Assembly (NCBI GenBank): GCA_963696025.1
Contig: CAVOII010000010.1
Span: forward strand, 434,001 to 498,000
Length of the DNA: 64,000 nt
Origin: JABCYV01 sp963696025
Lineage (GTDB): Bacteria; Acidobacteriota; Terriglobia; Terriglobales; Acidobacteriaceae
Reading direction: 5' to 3'
A model generated the notes under the pieces. It was not told the DNA's origin. It saw nothing but the letters and a program-made list of their open reading frames with translations, and searched no databases. The position numbers and the translations under genes were made by a program. This document shows, in pieces, positions 50,938 through 58,238 of the stretch. Position 1 is the stretch's first letter, and each line of letters starts with the position of its first letter.

Positions 50938-51744
50938 ATGCCGGCTAGCCTTGAACAGATTGTGGCTGCAACCCGCCGCCGAGTGACTGAATCCCGGCGT
51001 CGGGTCGACCTGCGCGATCTTGAGCGGCAAGCGCAAAAGCATCGCCCGCGCGGCTTCCGGCAAGCTCTTGAAACGAAAAGCCGTATTGGACTGACCGTCA
51101 TCGCAGAGCTCAAGAAAGCCTCGCCTTCACGCGGTCTGATTCGGGCGCATTTCGATCCCGAGAATCTGGCCCGCGAACTGGAAACGGCAGGTGCGGCCGC
51201 TTTGTCGGTCTTAACTGATGAGGAATTCTTCCAGGGATCGCTCGAAAATTTGAGCCGGGTCTCCGCGATCACAAAGTTGCCTAGCCTGCGCAAGGATTTC
51301 ATTGTGGATGAGTTCCAAGTGCTGGAAGCGCGAGCTTACGGTGCGGACGCGATATTGCTGATTGTGGCCGCGTTGTCGCCATTAGAACTGCCTCGGCTGG
51401 CGACGCAGAGCCGCGACTGCGGCCTAGACGTTCTTTGTGAGGTCCACAATGAAGAAGAGTTGCGGCATGCGCTCGACGCGGGCTGCAAACTGATTGGGGT
51501 AAACAGCCGCGATTTGCGGACCTTCACAGTTGATTTAGAAACGGCCATTCGGTTATCTGAGCTCATCCCGAAAGACGTGCTGCGCGTTGCCGAGAGTGGC
51601 ATCAACACGGCAACAGACATCGCACGTTTGCGTGCGGTGGGCTACCAGGCATTTCTGATCGGGGAGTCGTTGATGAAGGCGGAGTCACCCGGTGAAGCGT
51701 TGCGTGGATTACTGACGGAAGCACTGCTTCCCAGCACGCGCTAG
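50938..51744 (+). CDS. trpC: indole-3-glycerol-phosphate synthase
   Basis: 268 residues from ATG 50938; a TTG six bases upstream is an alternative. TIM barrel with VIAELKKASPSRGLI (catalytic Lys), ALSVLTDEEFFQGS, LRKDFIVDEFQV, ADAILLIVAAL, EVHNEEEL, IGVNSRDLRTF and VAESGINTATD. It converts the carboxyphenylamino-deoxyribulose phosphate to indole-3-glycerol phosphate. First gene of trpC-trpF-trpB-x-trpA. No ribosome binding site is evident. Confidence 0.96.
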   Translation: MPASLEQIVAATRRRVTESRRRVDLRDLERQAQKHRPRGFRQALETKSRIGLTVIAELKKASPSRGLIRAHFDPENLARELETAGAAALSVLTDEEFFQGSLENLSRVSAITKLPSLRKDFIVDEFQVLEARAYGADAILLIVAALSPLELPRLATQSRDCGLDVLCEVHNEEELRHALDAGCKLIGVNSRDLRTFTVDLETAIRLSELIPKDVLRVAESGINTATDIARLRAVGYQAFLIGESLMKAESPGEALRGLLTEALLPSTR

Positions 51745-51753
51745 GCATCGCCG

Positions 51754-51794
51754 TCTGAGAATTAAGATCTGAGAACCGAAATCTGAGAACTGAC
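51754..51794. repeat. TCTGAGAA word repeat
   Basis: TCTGAGAATTAAGA, TCTGAGAACCGAAA and TCTGAGAACTGA are three near-tandem copies in the trpC-trpF gap. Similar words occur at 58200-58232. Confidence 0.6.
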
Positions 51795-51813
51795 TTTTTT
51801 CTTCTTCTTTCCG

Positions 51814-52488
51814 ATGACTTGGATCAAGATTTGCGGAATTACGAATCTCGAAGACGCTCAAGTGGCAGTCGACGCGGGCGCCGATGCATTGGGGTTTGTG
51901 TTCTATGAAAAGAGCCCACGAAAGATTGAGCCAGAGACGGCGCGGGCGATTGCGAGTAAGTTGCCACCGAAAATCGAAAAGATAGGCGTTTTCGTTGATG
52001 ACCCGGTGGAACGGATCCGCAATACTGCTCAGCAAGTAGGGCTCTCTGCCGTCCAGGTTTATCTGGCTCATTCAGAACCCCAGCGTGTGCAGGACTTGCT
52101 CCTGCTGAATGAGCGCGACACCGATCCGAAGCTGATTGCAGCCTTTCCCGCCGGTGAGCTAGACGGAGAGGGCCTGCTTCTTGTGGGGAGGGAGAAGAGG
52201 AAGTTGTACGCTTTGATGCTTGACTCCGGTTCGAACTCTATGCCCGGGGGTACGGGCAAAACATTCGATTGGAGTAAAGCGCGGGTAAAGATTCAGTTTC
52301 TCAGCGTAACCGTTCCTATGATTGTGGCCGGCGGGCTCACGCCACTTAATGTTGGCGAAGCAATTCGGTTCTTCCAGCCTTGGGGCGTCGACGTTGCTTC
52401 AGGCGTCGAAGCCAGGCCCGGGAAGAAAGATCCGGAGAAAGTACGGGCGTTTGTAGACGCAGTCCGGAAAGCGGACAAGAAGAACTGA
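51814..52488 (+). CDS. trpF: phosphoribosylanthranilate isomerase
   Basis: 224 residues. Catalytic Cys in WIKICGITN and Asp in LMLDSGSNSMPGGTGKTFDW. DALGFVFYEKSPRKIEP, IGVFVDDP and MIVAGGLTPLNVGEAI are typical. The usual V-Q-L-H-G segment reads VQVYLAHSEP, a change also making the loop longer, and the total is slightly longer than the common 205. It makes the substrate of TrpC. The stop lies one base before the trpB ATG. Confidence 0.93.
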   Translation: MTWIKICGITNLEDAQVAVDAGADALGFVFYEKSPRKIEPETARAIASKLPPKIEKIGVFVDDPVERIRNTAQQVGLSAVQVYLAHSEPQRVQDLLLLNERDTDPKLIAAFPAGELDGEGLLLVGREKRKLYALMLDSGSNSMPGGTGKTFDWSKARVKIQFLSVTVPMIVAGGLTPLNVGEAIRFFQPWGVDVASGVEARPGKKDPEKVRAFVDAVRKADKKN

Positions 52489-52489
52489 C

Positions 52490-53782
52490 ATGGCAACAGC
52501 CAAAATCCGGGCGCGCGAGGGAAACGCAAGGTCCCTCGACTCCGAAGCTCGCTTGCTTCGCAAGCCGATTTCTCCGCTCAGCGTGACAGGAAATGGAAGC
52601 GGTAAAAGCACCCCCGGCCGCTTTGGCGTGTACGGAGGCCGCTACGTCCCCGAGACGCTCATGGCTGCGCTTGAAGAGCTTGAGCGCGAATACAAAAAGG
52701 CGAAGCGCGACCGCAGTTTTCAGCGCCGGTTGGACGAACTCCTGCGGACTTACGCTGGGCGGCCCACTCCACTCTTCTTTGCTCGGCGGCTTACCGACAG
52801 ACTTGGCGGAGCCAAGATCTACCTCAAGCGGGAAGATCTCCTCCATACGGGAGCGCACAAGATCAACAACTGTCTGGGACAAGCGCTGCTAGTCGAGCGT
52901 ATGGGGAAGCATCGAGTGATCGCTGAAACCGGCGCGGGCCAGCATGGTGTTGCGACAGCCACCGTGTGCGCGCTGTTGGGCTTCGAGTGCGTCGTCTACA
53001 TGGGCACTGAGGATATGCGTCGCCAGGAACTCAATGTCTTCCGCATGCGGATGCTGGGGGCCGAGGTTCAGGGCGTCGACTCCGGCTCGCGAACTTTGAA
53101 AGATGCCATCAATGAAGCTATGCGCGACTGGGTGACCAACGTGCGCACCACGCATTATTTGCTAGGCAGCGTCTTGGGTGCGCATCCATATCCCACCATG
53201 GTCCGTGACTTCCACCGGGTAATCGGACGCGAAACGCGGGCCCAGATTCTAAAAGCGGAAGGCAAGCTGCCCACGGCCATCATCGCTTGCGTTGGCGGCG
53301 GGTCGAATTCCATTGGAATCTTTTACGACTTCATTAAAGACAAGAAAGTTAAATTCATCGGCGTCGAAGCCGGCGGACGAGGCGAGCAACTGGGTGAACA
53401 TGCGGCACGCTTCCGCGGCGGTTCGCCGGGTGTGTTGCACGGCAGCTATTCCTATGTGCTGCAGGATGCGGCCGGACAGATTGCCGCAACGCACTCGGTA
53501 TCCGCCGGACTGGATTATCCCTCGATCGGCCCCGAGCACGCGTGGCTGAAAGATATAGGACGTGCGGAATATGTTTCCGCCTCAGATGCAGAGGCCCTCG
53601 AAGCCTGCACTTTGCTGGCGAGAACAGAAGGCATTATCCCGGCGCTCGAATCCGCGCACGCCGTGGCTGAAGTGGCCAAGAGAGCGCCGAGAATGAAGAA
53701 ATCGGATGTAGTGATCGTCAACGTGTCCGGAAGAGGGGACAAAGACATAGGGATTCTCCGGGAGAATCTCAAGCTGGACTAA
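52490..53782 (+). CDS. trpB: tryptophan synthase beta chain with repeat-derived N-terminus
   Basis: 430 residues. The conserved part starts at GRFGVYGGRYVPETLM (about 43). PLP-binding Lys 124 is in HTGAHKINN; AGQHGVATAT, CVGGGSNSIGIF and GPEHAWLKD are family motifs. It makes tryptophan from indole and serine with TrpA. Residues about 14-34 are encoded by a dispersed repeat (52530-52590) that is non-coding elsewhere. There is no internal ATG after it, so either the extension is translated or GTG 52583 is the start. Confidence 0.95.
   Translation: MATAKIRAREGNARSLDSEARLLRKPISPLSVTGNGSGKSTPGRFGVYGGRYVPETLMAALEELEREYKKAKRDRSFQRRLDELLRTYAGRPTPLFFARRLTDRLGGAKIYLKREDLLHTGAHKINNCLGQALLVERMGKHRVIAETGAGQHGVATATVCALLGFECVVYMGTEDMRRQELNVFRMRMLGAEVQGVDSGSRTLKDAINEAMRDWVTNVRTTHYLLGSVLGAHPYPTMVRDFHRVIGRETRAQILKAEGKLPTAIIACVGGGSNSIGIFYDFIKDKKVKFIGVEAGGRGEQLGEHAARFRGGSPGVLHGSYSYVLQDAAGQIAATHSVSAGLDYPSIGPEHAWLKDIGRAEYVSASDAEALEACTLLARTEGIIPALESAHAVAEVAKRAPRMKKSDVVIVNVSGRGDKDIGILRENLKLD
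52530..52590. repeat. GGATCCCTCGACTC...GCTCAGGATGAC repeat inside trpB
   Basis: GGTCCCTCGACTCCGAAGC, CTTGCTTCGCAAGC and CTCCGCTCAGCGTGACAGG line up with the element at 59108-59172 (GGGATCCTTCGACTCAGC ... GGCTTCGCTCAGGATGAC). It is in frame within the 5' part of trpB. Confidence 0.7.
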
Positions 53783-53813
53783 TGACTCTCGTTCGCCCGA
53801 AGGAGTAGAGTCA

Positions 53814-54095
53814 GTGGTGCTTTTGACGACTGTCGAAGCGAGTTGGGAGATTACTGGGCGGGGCTGCTGGATCACGCCGGTTGAGTTGGAATCTGATTTG
53901 CGCATTCGCGAGAAGGACAGGATCCAACTCCGAACACCAAACGGACACATTCTGGATACGTACATCGCGACGATAAGTACAGGATCCAGAGCCGCTGGTG
54001 GTCGTTTTCTGGGGATTGGCCTACCAGGCAACATTACGCCACCGCAGGTGCCTCCGGGAACGGAAATTTGGCTCGTTGACCAGCAGGCGACTTGA
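53814..54095 (+). CDS. unrecognised beta-rich protein between trpB and trpA
   Basis: 93 residues from GTG 53814. GRGCWITPVELES, LRIREKDRIQLRTPNGHILDT, GRFLGIGLPGNI and VPPGTEIWLV form a small barrel pattern that resembles domain 2 of EF-Tu-like translation factors (G-R-G-x-V-x-T-P ... G-D-x-I ... P-x-G-T-E-I-W-L). It lies 31 bases after trpB and 6 bases before trpA, so it is very likely co-translated with the synthase genes. No catalytic residues are obvious. A structural or regulatory partner of the TrpAB complex is one possibility, but this is inference. Confidence 0.7.
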   Translation: MVLLTTVEASWEITGRGCWITPVELESDLRIREKDRIQLRTPNGHILDTYIATISTGSRAAGGRFLGIGLPGNITPPQVPPGTEIWLVDQQAT

Positions 54096-54101
54096 TTCGC
54101 C

Positions 54102-54863
54102 ATGCCCTTGTCATTCAACCACAAACCCTCTCTCGTCGCCTACATTACTTGCGGCGATCCCGATCTTGCCACCACGCGTGACATCGCGCTGGCAGCGATT
54201 GACGCTGGTGCGGACGTCATTGAGCTCGGGGTTCCGTTCAGCGATCCGCTGGCCGACGGCCCAGTTATCCAGCGCGCCAGTGAGCGCGCCTTGCGCCACG
54301 GGACAACGCTCGAGCACGTGTTGGAGCTGGGAGCAGAGGTGCGGAAGGAGTCTCAAGCGGGTTTGATCATCTTTTCTTATTTGAATCCGATCATCCGCAT
54401 GGGATTGGCAAAGTTTGGAGCCGCCGCAGAGCAAGCAGGCATTGATGGCGCCTTGATCACCGATTTGCCTGTGGAAGAAGCGGGAGATTATCTTGACCAA
54501 ATGCGGAAGGGGGACTTGGCGACGGTATTTCTGGCGGCGCCAACCAGCACAGACGCACGACTTAAGCAGGTAGCCAAAGCTTCCAGCGGATTCGTTTATG
54601 CCGTTTCACGCACTGGCGTCACCGGCGCCCGCAAGCAACTGCCGGAGGACACCCATATACTGGTTCAGCGTCTGCGCAAGTACACGACTCTTCCTATCGC
54701 AGTCGGCTTTGGCATCTCTAACGCTGAGCAATTCGCGGTGGTGGGCGAATTCGCGGAGGCAGCGGTCGTTGGCAGCGCAATCGTCGAGACCATTGAGTGC
54801 AATCCGGGCAAAGAAGCGGAGAGTGTGGCACAATTTGTGAGGTCGTTAGTCGCAGGTCGCTAG
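54102..54863 (+). CDS. trpA: tryptophan synthase alpha chain
   Basis: 253 residues. Catalytic Glu and Asp are in IELGVPFSDPLADGP; LVAYITCGDPDL, DGALITDLPVEEA, IFLAAPTST-like VFLAAPTSTDARL and FVYAVSRTGVTGAR are family motifs. It cleaves indole-3-glycerol phosphate and channels indole to TrpB. The last codons (SLVAGR then stop) fall in a GTCGTTAGTCGCAGGTCGC word repeat, so the extreme C-terminus is repeat-encoded. Confidence 0.95.
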   Translation: MPLSFNHKPSLVAYITCGDPDLATTRDIALAAIDAGADVIELGVPFSDPLADGPVIQRASERALRHGTTLEHVLELGAEVRKESQAGLIIFSYLNPIIRMGLAKFGAAAEQAGIDGALITDLPVEEAGDYLDQMRKGDLATVFLAAPTSTDARLKQVAKASSGFVYAVSRTGVTGARKQLPEDTHILVQRLRKYTTLPIAVGFGISNAEQFAVVGEFAEAAVVGSAIVETIECNPGKEAESVAQFVRSLVAGR

Positions 54864-54961
54864 TCGTTGGTCAATACCAACCGACCGATGACATTCCTTT
54901 CGCGCTTCAGCAATAGAAGTTTGTGTCCGAGGAAAGAAGCCAACGACCAAGGGCTGGCGAC
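54841..54961. repeat. GTCGTTGGTC word repeats around the trpA-chorismate mutase gap
   Basis: GTCGTTAGTCGCAGGTCGC and AGTCGTTGGTCAATACC at the left face CCAACGACCAAGGGCTGGC at the right (54939-54957), in opposite orientation. Same family as 22620-22755. Related words are at 55306-55376. Confidence 0.6.
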
Positions 54962-54968
54962 TGTTCTA

Positions 54969-55292
54969 ATGGACATTTTGGATTGGCGCAAGAAGATCGA
55001 CGAACTGGATCGTAAGCTGGTGGAGCTGTTGAGCCAGCGCGCTCAGGCTGCGCACGAAATCGGCAAGTTGAAGCGCAGTGCCGGCATGCCGATTTATGAA
55101 CCCGACCGCGAGCAAATCGTGTTCGACAATGTGCGAAGCGTAAACCCAGGCCCATTGCCTGATCGTGACTTGCTTCGAATCTATGAGCGCGTTATGGACA
55201 TCATGCGCCAGATTCAGCAGGAAGAGATTGCGCCGCACCGCGTGGGAGATGGCACCAGCGATACAGAATTGGATACGGATGTAAATGACTGA
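54969..55292 (+). CDS. chorismate mutase (AroQ type)
   Basis: 107 residues from ATG 54969 (MDILDWRKKIDELDRKLVEL). The frame extends to 54867 through the repeat. The sequence has the AroQ helical fold with W-R-x-x-I-D-x-L-D, LLSQRAQAAHEIGKLK (catalytic Arg and Lys) and YEPDREQIVFDNV. It converts chorismate to prephenate for phenylalanine and tyrosine. The C-terminal Asp/Thr-rich tail is not part of the fold. The next gene is DAHP synthase, then tyrA. Confidence 0.92.
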   Translation: MDILDWRKKIDELDRKLVELLSQRAQAAHEIGKLKRSAGMPIYEPDREQIVFDNVRSVNPGPLPDRDLLRIYERVMDIMRQIQQEEIAPHRVGDGTSDTELDTDVND

Positions 55293-55305
55293 AGCAGTCT
55301 GCGGT

Positions 55306-55376
55306 CGTCAGTCTTCAGCCAGACCCGGATCGGGGAACGCTCGTAACGAGTTCCTAACGACCGACGACTGAAGACC
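55306..55376. repeat. GTCGTCAGTCTTCAG inverted words
   Basis: GGTCGTCAGTCTTCAGCC at the left and ACCGACGACTGAAGACC at the right can pair across the chorismate mutase-DAHP synthase gap. Confidence 0.5.
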
Positions 55377-55390
55377 CAGGCCTAAATCCT

Positions 55391-56410
55391 ATGATCGTTG
55401 CCATGCAGGACACGGCGACCGAGCAGCAAATCCAGCAGGTGGTGGAACACCTGATCCGGATGGGCTTCTCCGTGCACCGCACCACCGGGGAGCGGCAGAC
55501 TGTGCTTGCCGCAGTAGGCGCCCGGGTGGATTTCGATACCCGCAATCTCGAAGTCCTGTCCGGGGTCGAGCACGTCCACCGGATCAGCGCTCCCTACAAG
55601 TTGGCGGGACGAAGTTTCCGCCCTCAGGGGACCATCATCGAATTCGCCAACGGGGTGCGGATCGGCGGCGATCAGGTGGTTGTAATGGCTGGCCCTTGTT
55701 CCGTGGAATCCCGCGAGCAGCTTTTCACGGTGGCCGAACAAGTATCAAAGGCAGGTGCGCGCGTGCTGCGTGGCGGCGCCTTCAAACCGCGGAGTTCACC
55801 CTATTCGTTTCAGGGAATGGGTGTGGAGGGTCTCAAACTGTTGCGCGAGGTCGGCGACCACTTCAACCTGCTGGTGATCAGCGAGGTCATGGAAATTGCC
55901 CAGATCGAGATCATGCTGCCCTACGTCGATATCTTCCAGGTCGGCGCCCGGAACATGCAGAACTTTAATCTTCTCCGGGACCTGGGCAAGGTTAAGAAAC
56001 CGGTGCTACTGAAGCGCGGTATTGCTGCTACCTTGGAGGAGCTTCTGCTATCCGCGGAGTACATCATGGCGGGCGGAAACTACGCGGTCATTCTGTGCGA
56101 GCGCGGCATTCGTACTTTCGAGACTTATACTCGCAACACGCTGGACGTTTCTGCGATTCCGATCATCAAGAAGCTCTCCCACCTGCCCATGACATCTGAT
56201 CCGTCGCATGGCACCGGGCTCCGTGACAAGGTCCCGCCGATGGCGCGGGCCTCGTTGGCAGCGGGCGCTGACGCGCTTTTGATTGAAGTCCATCACGATC
56301 CCGACAGGGCGCTGTCAGATGGGGCACAGTCGCTCTATCCCGAGCAATTTTCCAAGCTCATGGACGAGCTGCGAATGATTGCGCCGGCAATAGGCCGCAA
56401 GCTACCTTGA
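55391..56410 (+). CDS. aroF: 3-deoxy-7-phosphoheptulonate (DAHP) synthase, type I beta
   Basis: 339 residues. Residues 1-70 form a ferredoxin-like regulatory domain (MIVAMQDTATEQQIQQVVEH), as in Thermotoga-type enzymes. The barrel contains VMAGPCSVESREQL, RGGAFKPRSSPYSFQGMG, DIFQVGARNMQNFNLL, LLKRGIAATLEE and SDPSHGTG, covering metal and phosphate-binding residues. It condenses phosphoenolpyruvate and erythrose 4-phosphate at the entry of the shikimate pathway. The N-terminal domain usually mediates feedback by tyrosine or phenylalanine. Confidence 0.95.
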   Translation: MIVAMQDTATEQQIQQVVEHLIRMGFSVHRTTGERQTVLAAVGARVDFDTRNLEVLSGVEHVHRISAPYKLAGRSFRPQGTIIEFANGVRIGGDQVVVMAGPCSVESREQLFTVAEQVSKAGARVLRGGAFKPRSSPYSFQGMGVEGLKLLREVGDHFNLLVISEVMEIAQIEIMLPYVDIFQVGARNMQNFNLLRDLGKVKKPVLLKRGIAATLEELLLSAEYIMAGGNYAVILCERGIRTFETYTRNTLDVSAIPIIKKLSHLPMTSDPSHGTGLRDKVPPMARASLAAGADALLIEVHHDPDRALSDGAQSLYPEQFSKLMDELRMIAPAIGRKLP

Positions 56411-56416
56411 TGCTCT

Positions 56417-56516
56417 TCACCACGGAGACACAGTATCTTCGGGCGAGCAAGCTGGGCGATGGTTGCAATGGTCAGGGGATTTAGGTTCCGATTTTCTCTG
56501 TGTCTCTGTGGTGAAG
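56417..56516. repeat. inverted pair of CCACGGAGACACAG repeats
   Basis: TTCACCACGGAGACACAG at 56417-56433 and CTCTGTGTCTCTGTGGTGAA at 56495-56516 are inverted copies filling the aroF-tyrA gap. The second touches the tyrA start. Confidence 0.65.
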
Positions 56517-56519
56517 TAA

Positions 56520-57410
56520 ATGGCCATTCGCCAGATCACGATTGTCGGCACCGGACTGATTGGCGGATCATTTGGATTGGCTCTCAAGAAGCATGGCTAC
56601 GCGGGCCGGATCGTGGGCTGCGACCGCGCGCCGGTGCTGGAGCGCGCTCGCAGCAAAGGTGCCATCGATGCAGGTCACACCAATCCTGCCGATGGAGTCC
56701 GCGGCAGCCAGATAGTTTTGCTGGCCACGCCTGTCGGCGCGATTGTGGAGTTGATTGGCCGCCTCGGTCCCGCACTCCCGCCAAAGACCTTGCTTACTGA
56801 TGTGGGTAGCACTAAGTCCGAGATTCTCACCCGCGCCACGGCAATATTTGGGAAAGAGACGGGGCGTCGCTTTCTCGCCGGTCATCCCATGGCCGGCAAA
56901 GAACAGGCAGGCGTGGAATTCGCTGATCCTGATCTCTTCCAGGGCGCCGCCTGGTTCGTGACCCCAGTTTCGGCGCAGAAGGCCTTCGAGGGTTTAAGCG
57001 GCGAGTTCGTCCAGTGGGTAGAGAGCATAGGTGCGCGCGTTGCCGGCATGAATGCGGACGCCCACGATCAGCTCTGCGCCTGGATCAGCCATTTGCCGCA
57101 GATGATTTCCACGGCGTTGGCTGCCACGCTGGTCGACGAATATGGCGAAGACGCTCCGCTGCTCGAAGTCGGGGGCCGGGCTTTACGTGAGATGACACGC
57201 GTTTCCGCTAGTCCGTACTCGATGTGGCGCGATGTCGCCTTGACCAATAAGAAAAATCTTAAGCGTGCATTGCTAATCATGGAACAGCGTCTGGCTCACA
57301 TCCGCGAAAATCTGGACACGAAAGAGTTGGCCATGGAGTTCGAACGAGCCCATCACTTGAGGAAGATCACAGCACAGAGACACAGAGGCACAGAGAAGGC
57401 GAACAATTGA
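56520..57410 (+). CDS. tyrA: prephenate dehydrogenase
   Basis: 296 residues. Rossmann motif IVGTGLIGGSFGLALKKHG; TDVGSTKSEIL and GHPMAGKEQAGVEFADPDLF are typical, with the catalytic His in GHPM. AWISHLPQMISTALAA belongs to the dimerisation domain. It oxidises prephenate to 4-hydroxyphenylpyruvate with NAD. The start follows a repeat directly. The last residues (about 285-296) are encoded by a CACAGAGACACAGAGGCACAG repeat and are not conserved. Confidence 0.95.
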   Translation: MAIRQITIVGTGLIGGSFGLALKKHGYAGRIVGCDRAPVLERARSKGAIDAGHTNPADGVRGSQIVLLATPVGAIVELIGRLGPALPPKTLLTDVGSTKSEILTRATAIFGKETGRRFLAGHPMAGKEQAGVEFADPDLFQGAAWFVTPVSAQKAFEGLSGEFVQWVESIGARVAGMNADAHDQLCAWISHLPQMISTALAATLVDEYGEDAPLLEVGGRALREMTRVSASPYSMWRDVALTNKKNLKRALLIMEQRLAHIRENLDTKELAMEFERAHHLRKITAQRHRGTEKANN

Positions 57411-57463
57411 AAAACGGCCTTTTGCGAGGAAACGTTAGTACAATCGCTTTCTCTGTGGTGAAT
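57371..57463. repeat. CACAGAGACACAGAGG repeats at the tyrA 3' end
   Basis: CACAGCACAGAGACACAGAGG begins inside tyrA codons. An inverted partner CTTTCTCTGTGGTGAA lies at 57447-57463. Confidence 0.6.
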
Positions 57464-57484
57464 TTGTTCTAGAATCGCAATCTC

Positions 57485-58189
57485 ATGCACAAAGTTGTAG
57501 CCAACGCCGACGAAGCGATTCGCGATGTCTTTGATGGCGCCACGATCATGGTTGGCGGCTTCGGGCTGTGCGGTATTCCGGAGAACTTGATTCGCGCGCT
57601 AGTCCGCAAAGGCGTCAAAAATCTCGCAACCATCAGCAACAACGTCGGCGTCGATGGCTTTGGGATGGGTTTGCTGCTGGCAGCCGGACAAATACGCAAA
57701 CATATCGGGACCTATGTAGGCGAGAACAAATTGCTGGAACAGATGGTCCTGCAAGGCAAAGTTGAGCTGGACTTGCTACCCCAGGGTACGTTTTCGGAGC
57801 GTATTCGAGCCGGCGGTGCCGGTATTCCCGCGTTCTTCACCCACACAGGGGTCGGTACCTTAGTCGGCGAGAACAAAGAGACGCGCGAGTTTGATGGACG
57901 CACGTACCTAATGGAACACGCCCTGAAAGCCGACTTCGCATTCGTGAAGGCGTGGAAGGGTGATAACTGGGGTAATCTGGTGTATCGCAAGACCGCGCGA
58001 AATTTCAATCCAATAATGGCGACCGCGGCGAAAGTAACGATTGCGGAAGTCGAGCATCTGGTCGAAGTCGGCGAACTGGAACCTGATTCGATCCACACAC
58101 CCAGTGTTTACGTTCACCGCATTTTTCAGGGAGAACTGTTCGAGAAGCGGATCGAGAAAAGAACGGTGAGACTCATCGCTGGTCATTAG
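57485..58189 (+). CDS. scoA: 3-oxoacid CoA-transferase subunit A
   Basis: 234 residues. IMVGGFGLCGIPENLIRALV is the CoA-transferase family I signature of the A subunit; GVGTLVGENKETREFDGRTY and DFAFVKAWKGDNWGNLVYRK are typical. With ScoB it transfers CoA between succinyl-CoA and acetoacetate (ketone-body or short-chain acid use) in the cytoplasm. It is 49 bases upstream of scoB. Confidence 0.95.
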   Translation: MHKVVANADEAIRDVFDGATIMVGGFGLCGIPENLIRALVRKGVKNLATISNNVGVDGFGMGLLLAAGQIRKHIGTYVGENKLLEQMVLQGKVELDLLPQGTFSERIRAGGAGIPAFFTHTGVGTLVGENKETREFDGRTYLMEHALKADFAFVKAWKGDNWGNLVYRKTARNFNPIMATAAKVTIAEVEHLVEVGELEPDSIHTPSVYVHRIFQGELFEKRIEKRTVRLIAGH

Positions 58190-58199
58190 TTACGCCCGC

Positions 58200-58232
58200 G
58201 CTGAGAACTGCGAACTGAGATCTGAGAGCTGA
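58200..58232. repeat. GAGAACTGCGAACTGAGATCTGAG words
   Basis: GCTGAGAACTGCGAACTGAG and ATCTGAGAGCTGA fill the short scoA-scoB gap. Same style as 51754-51794. Confidence 0.55.
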
Positions 58233-58238
58233 ATATCC

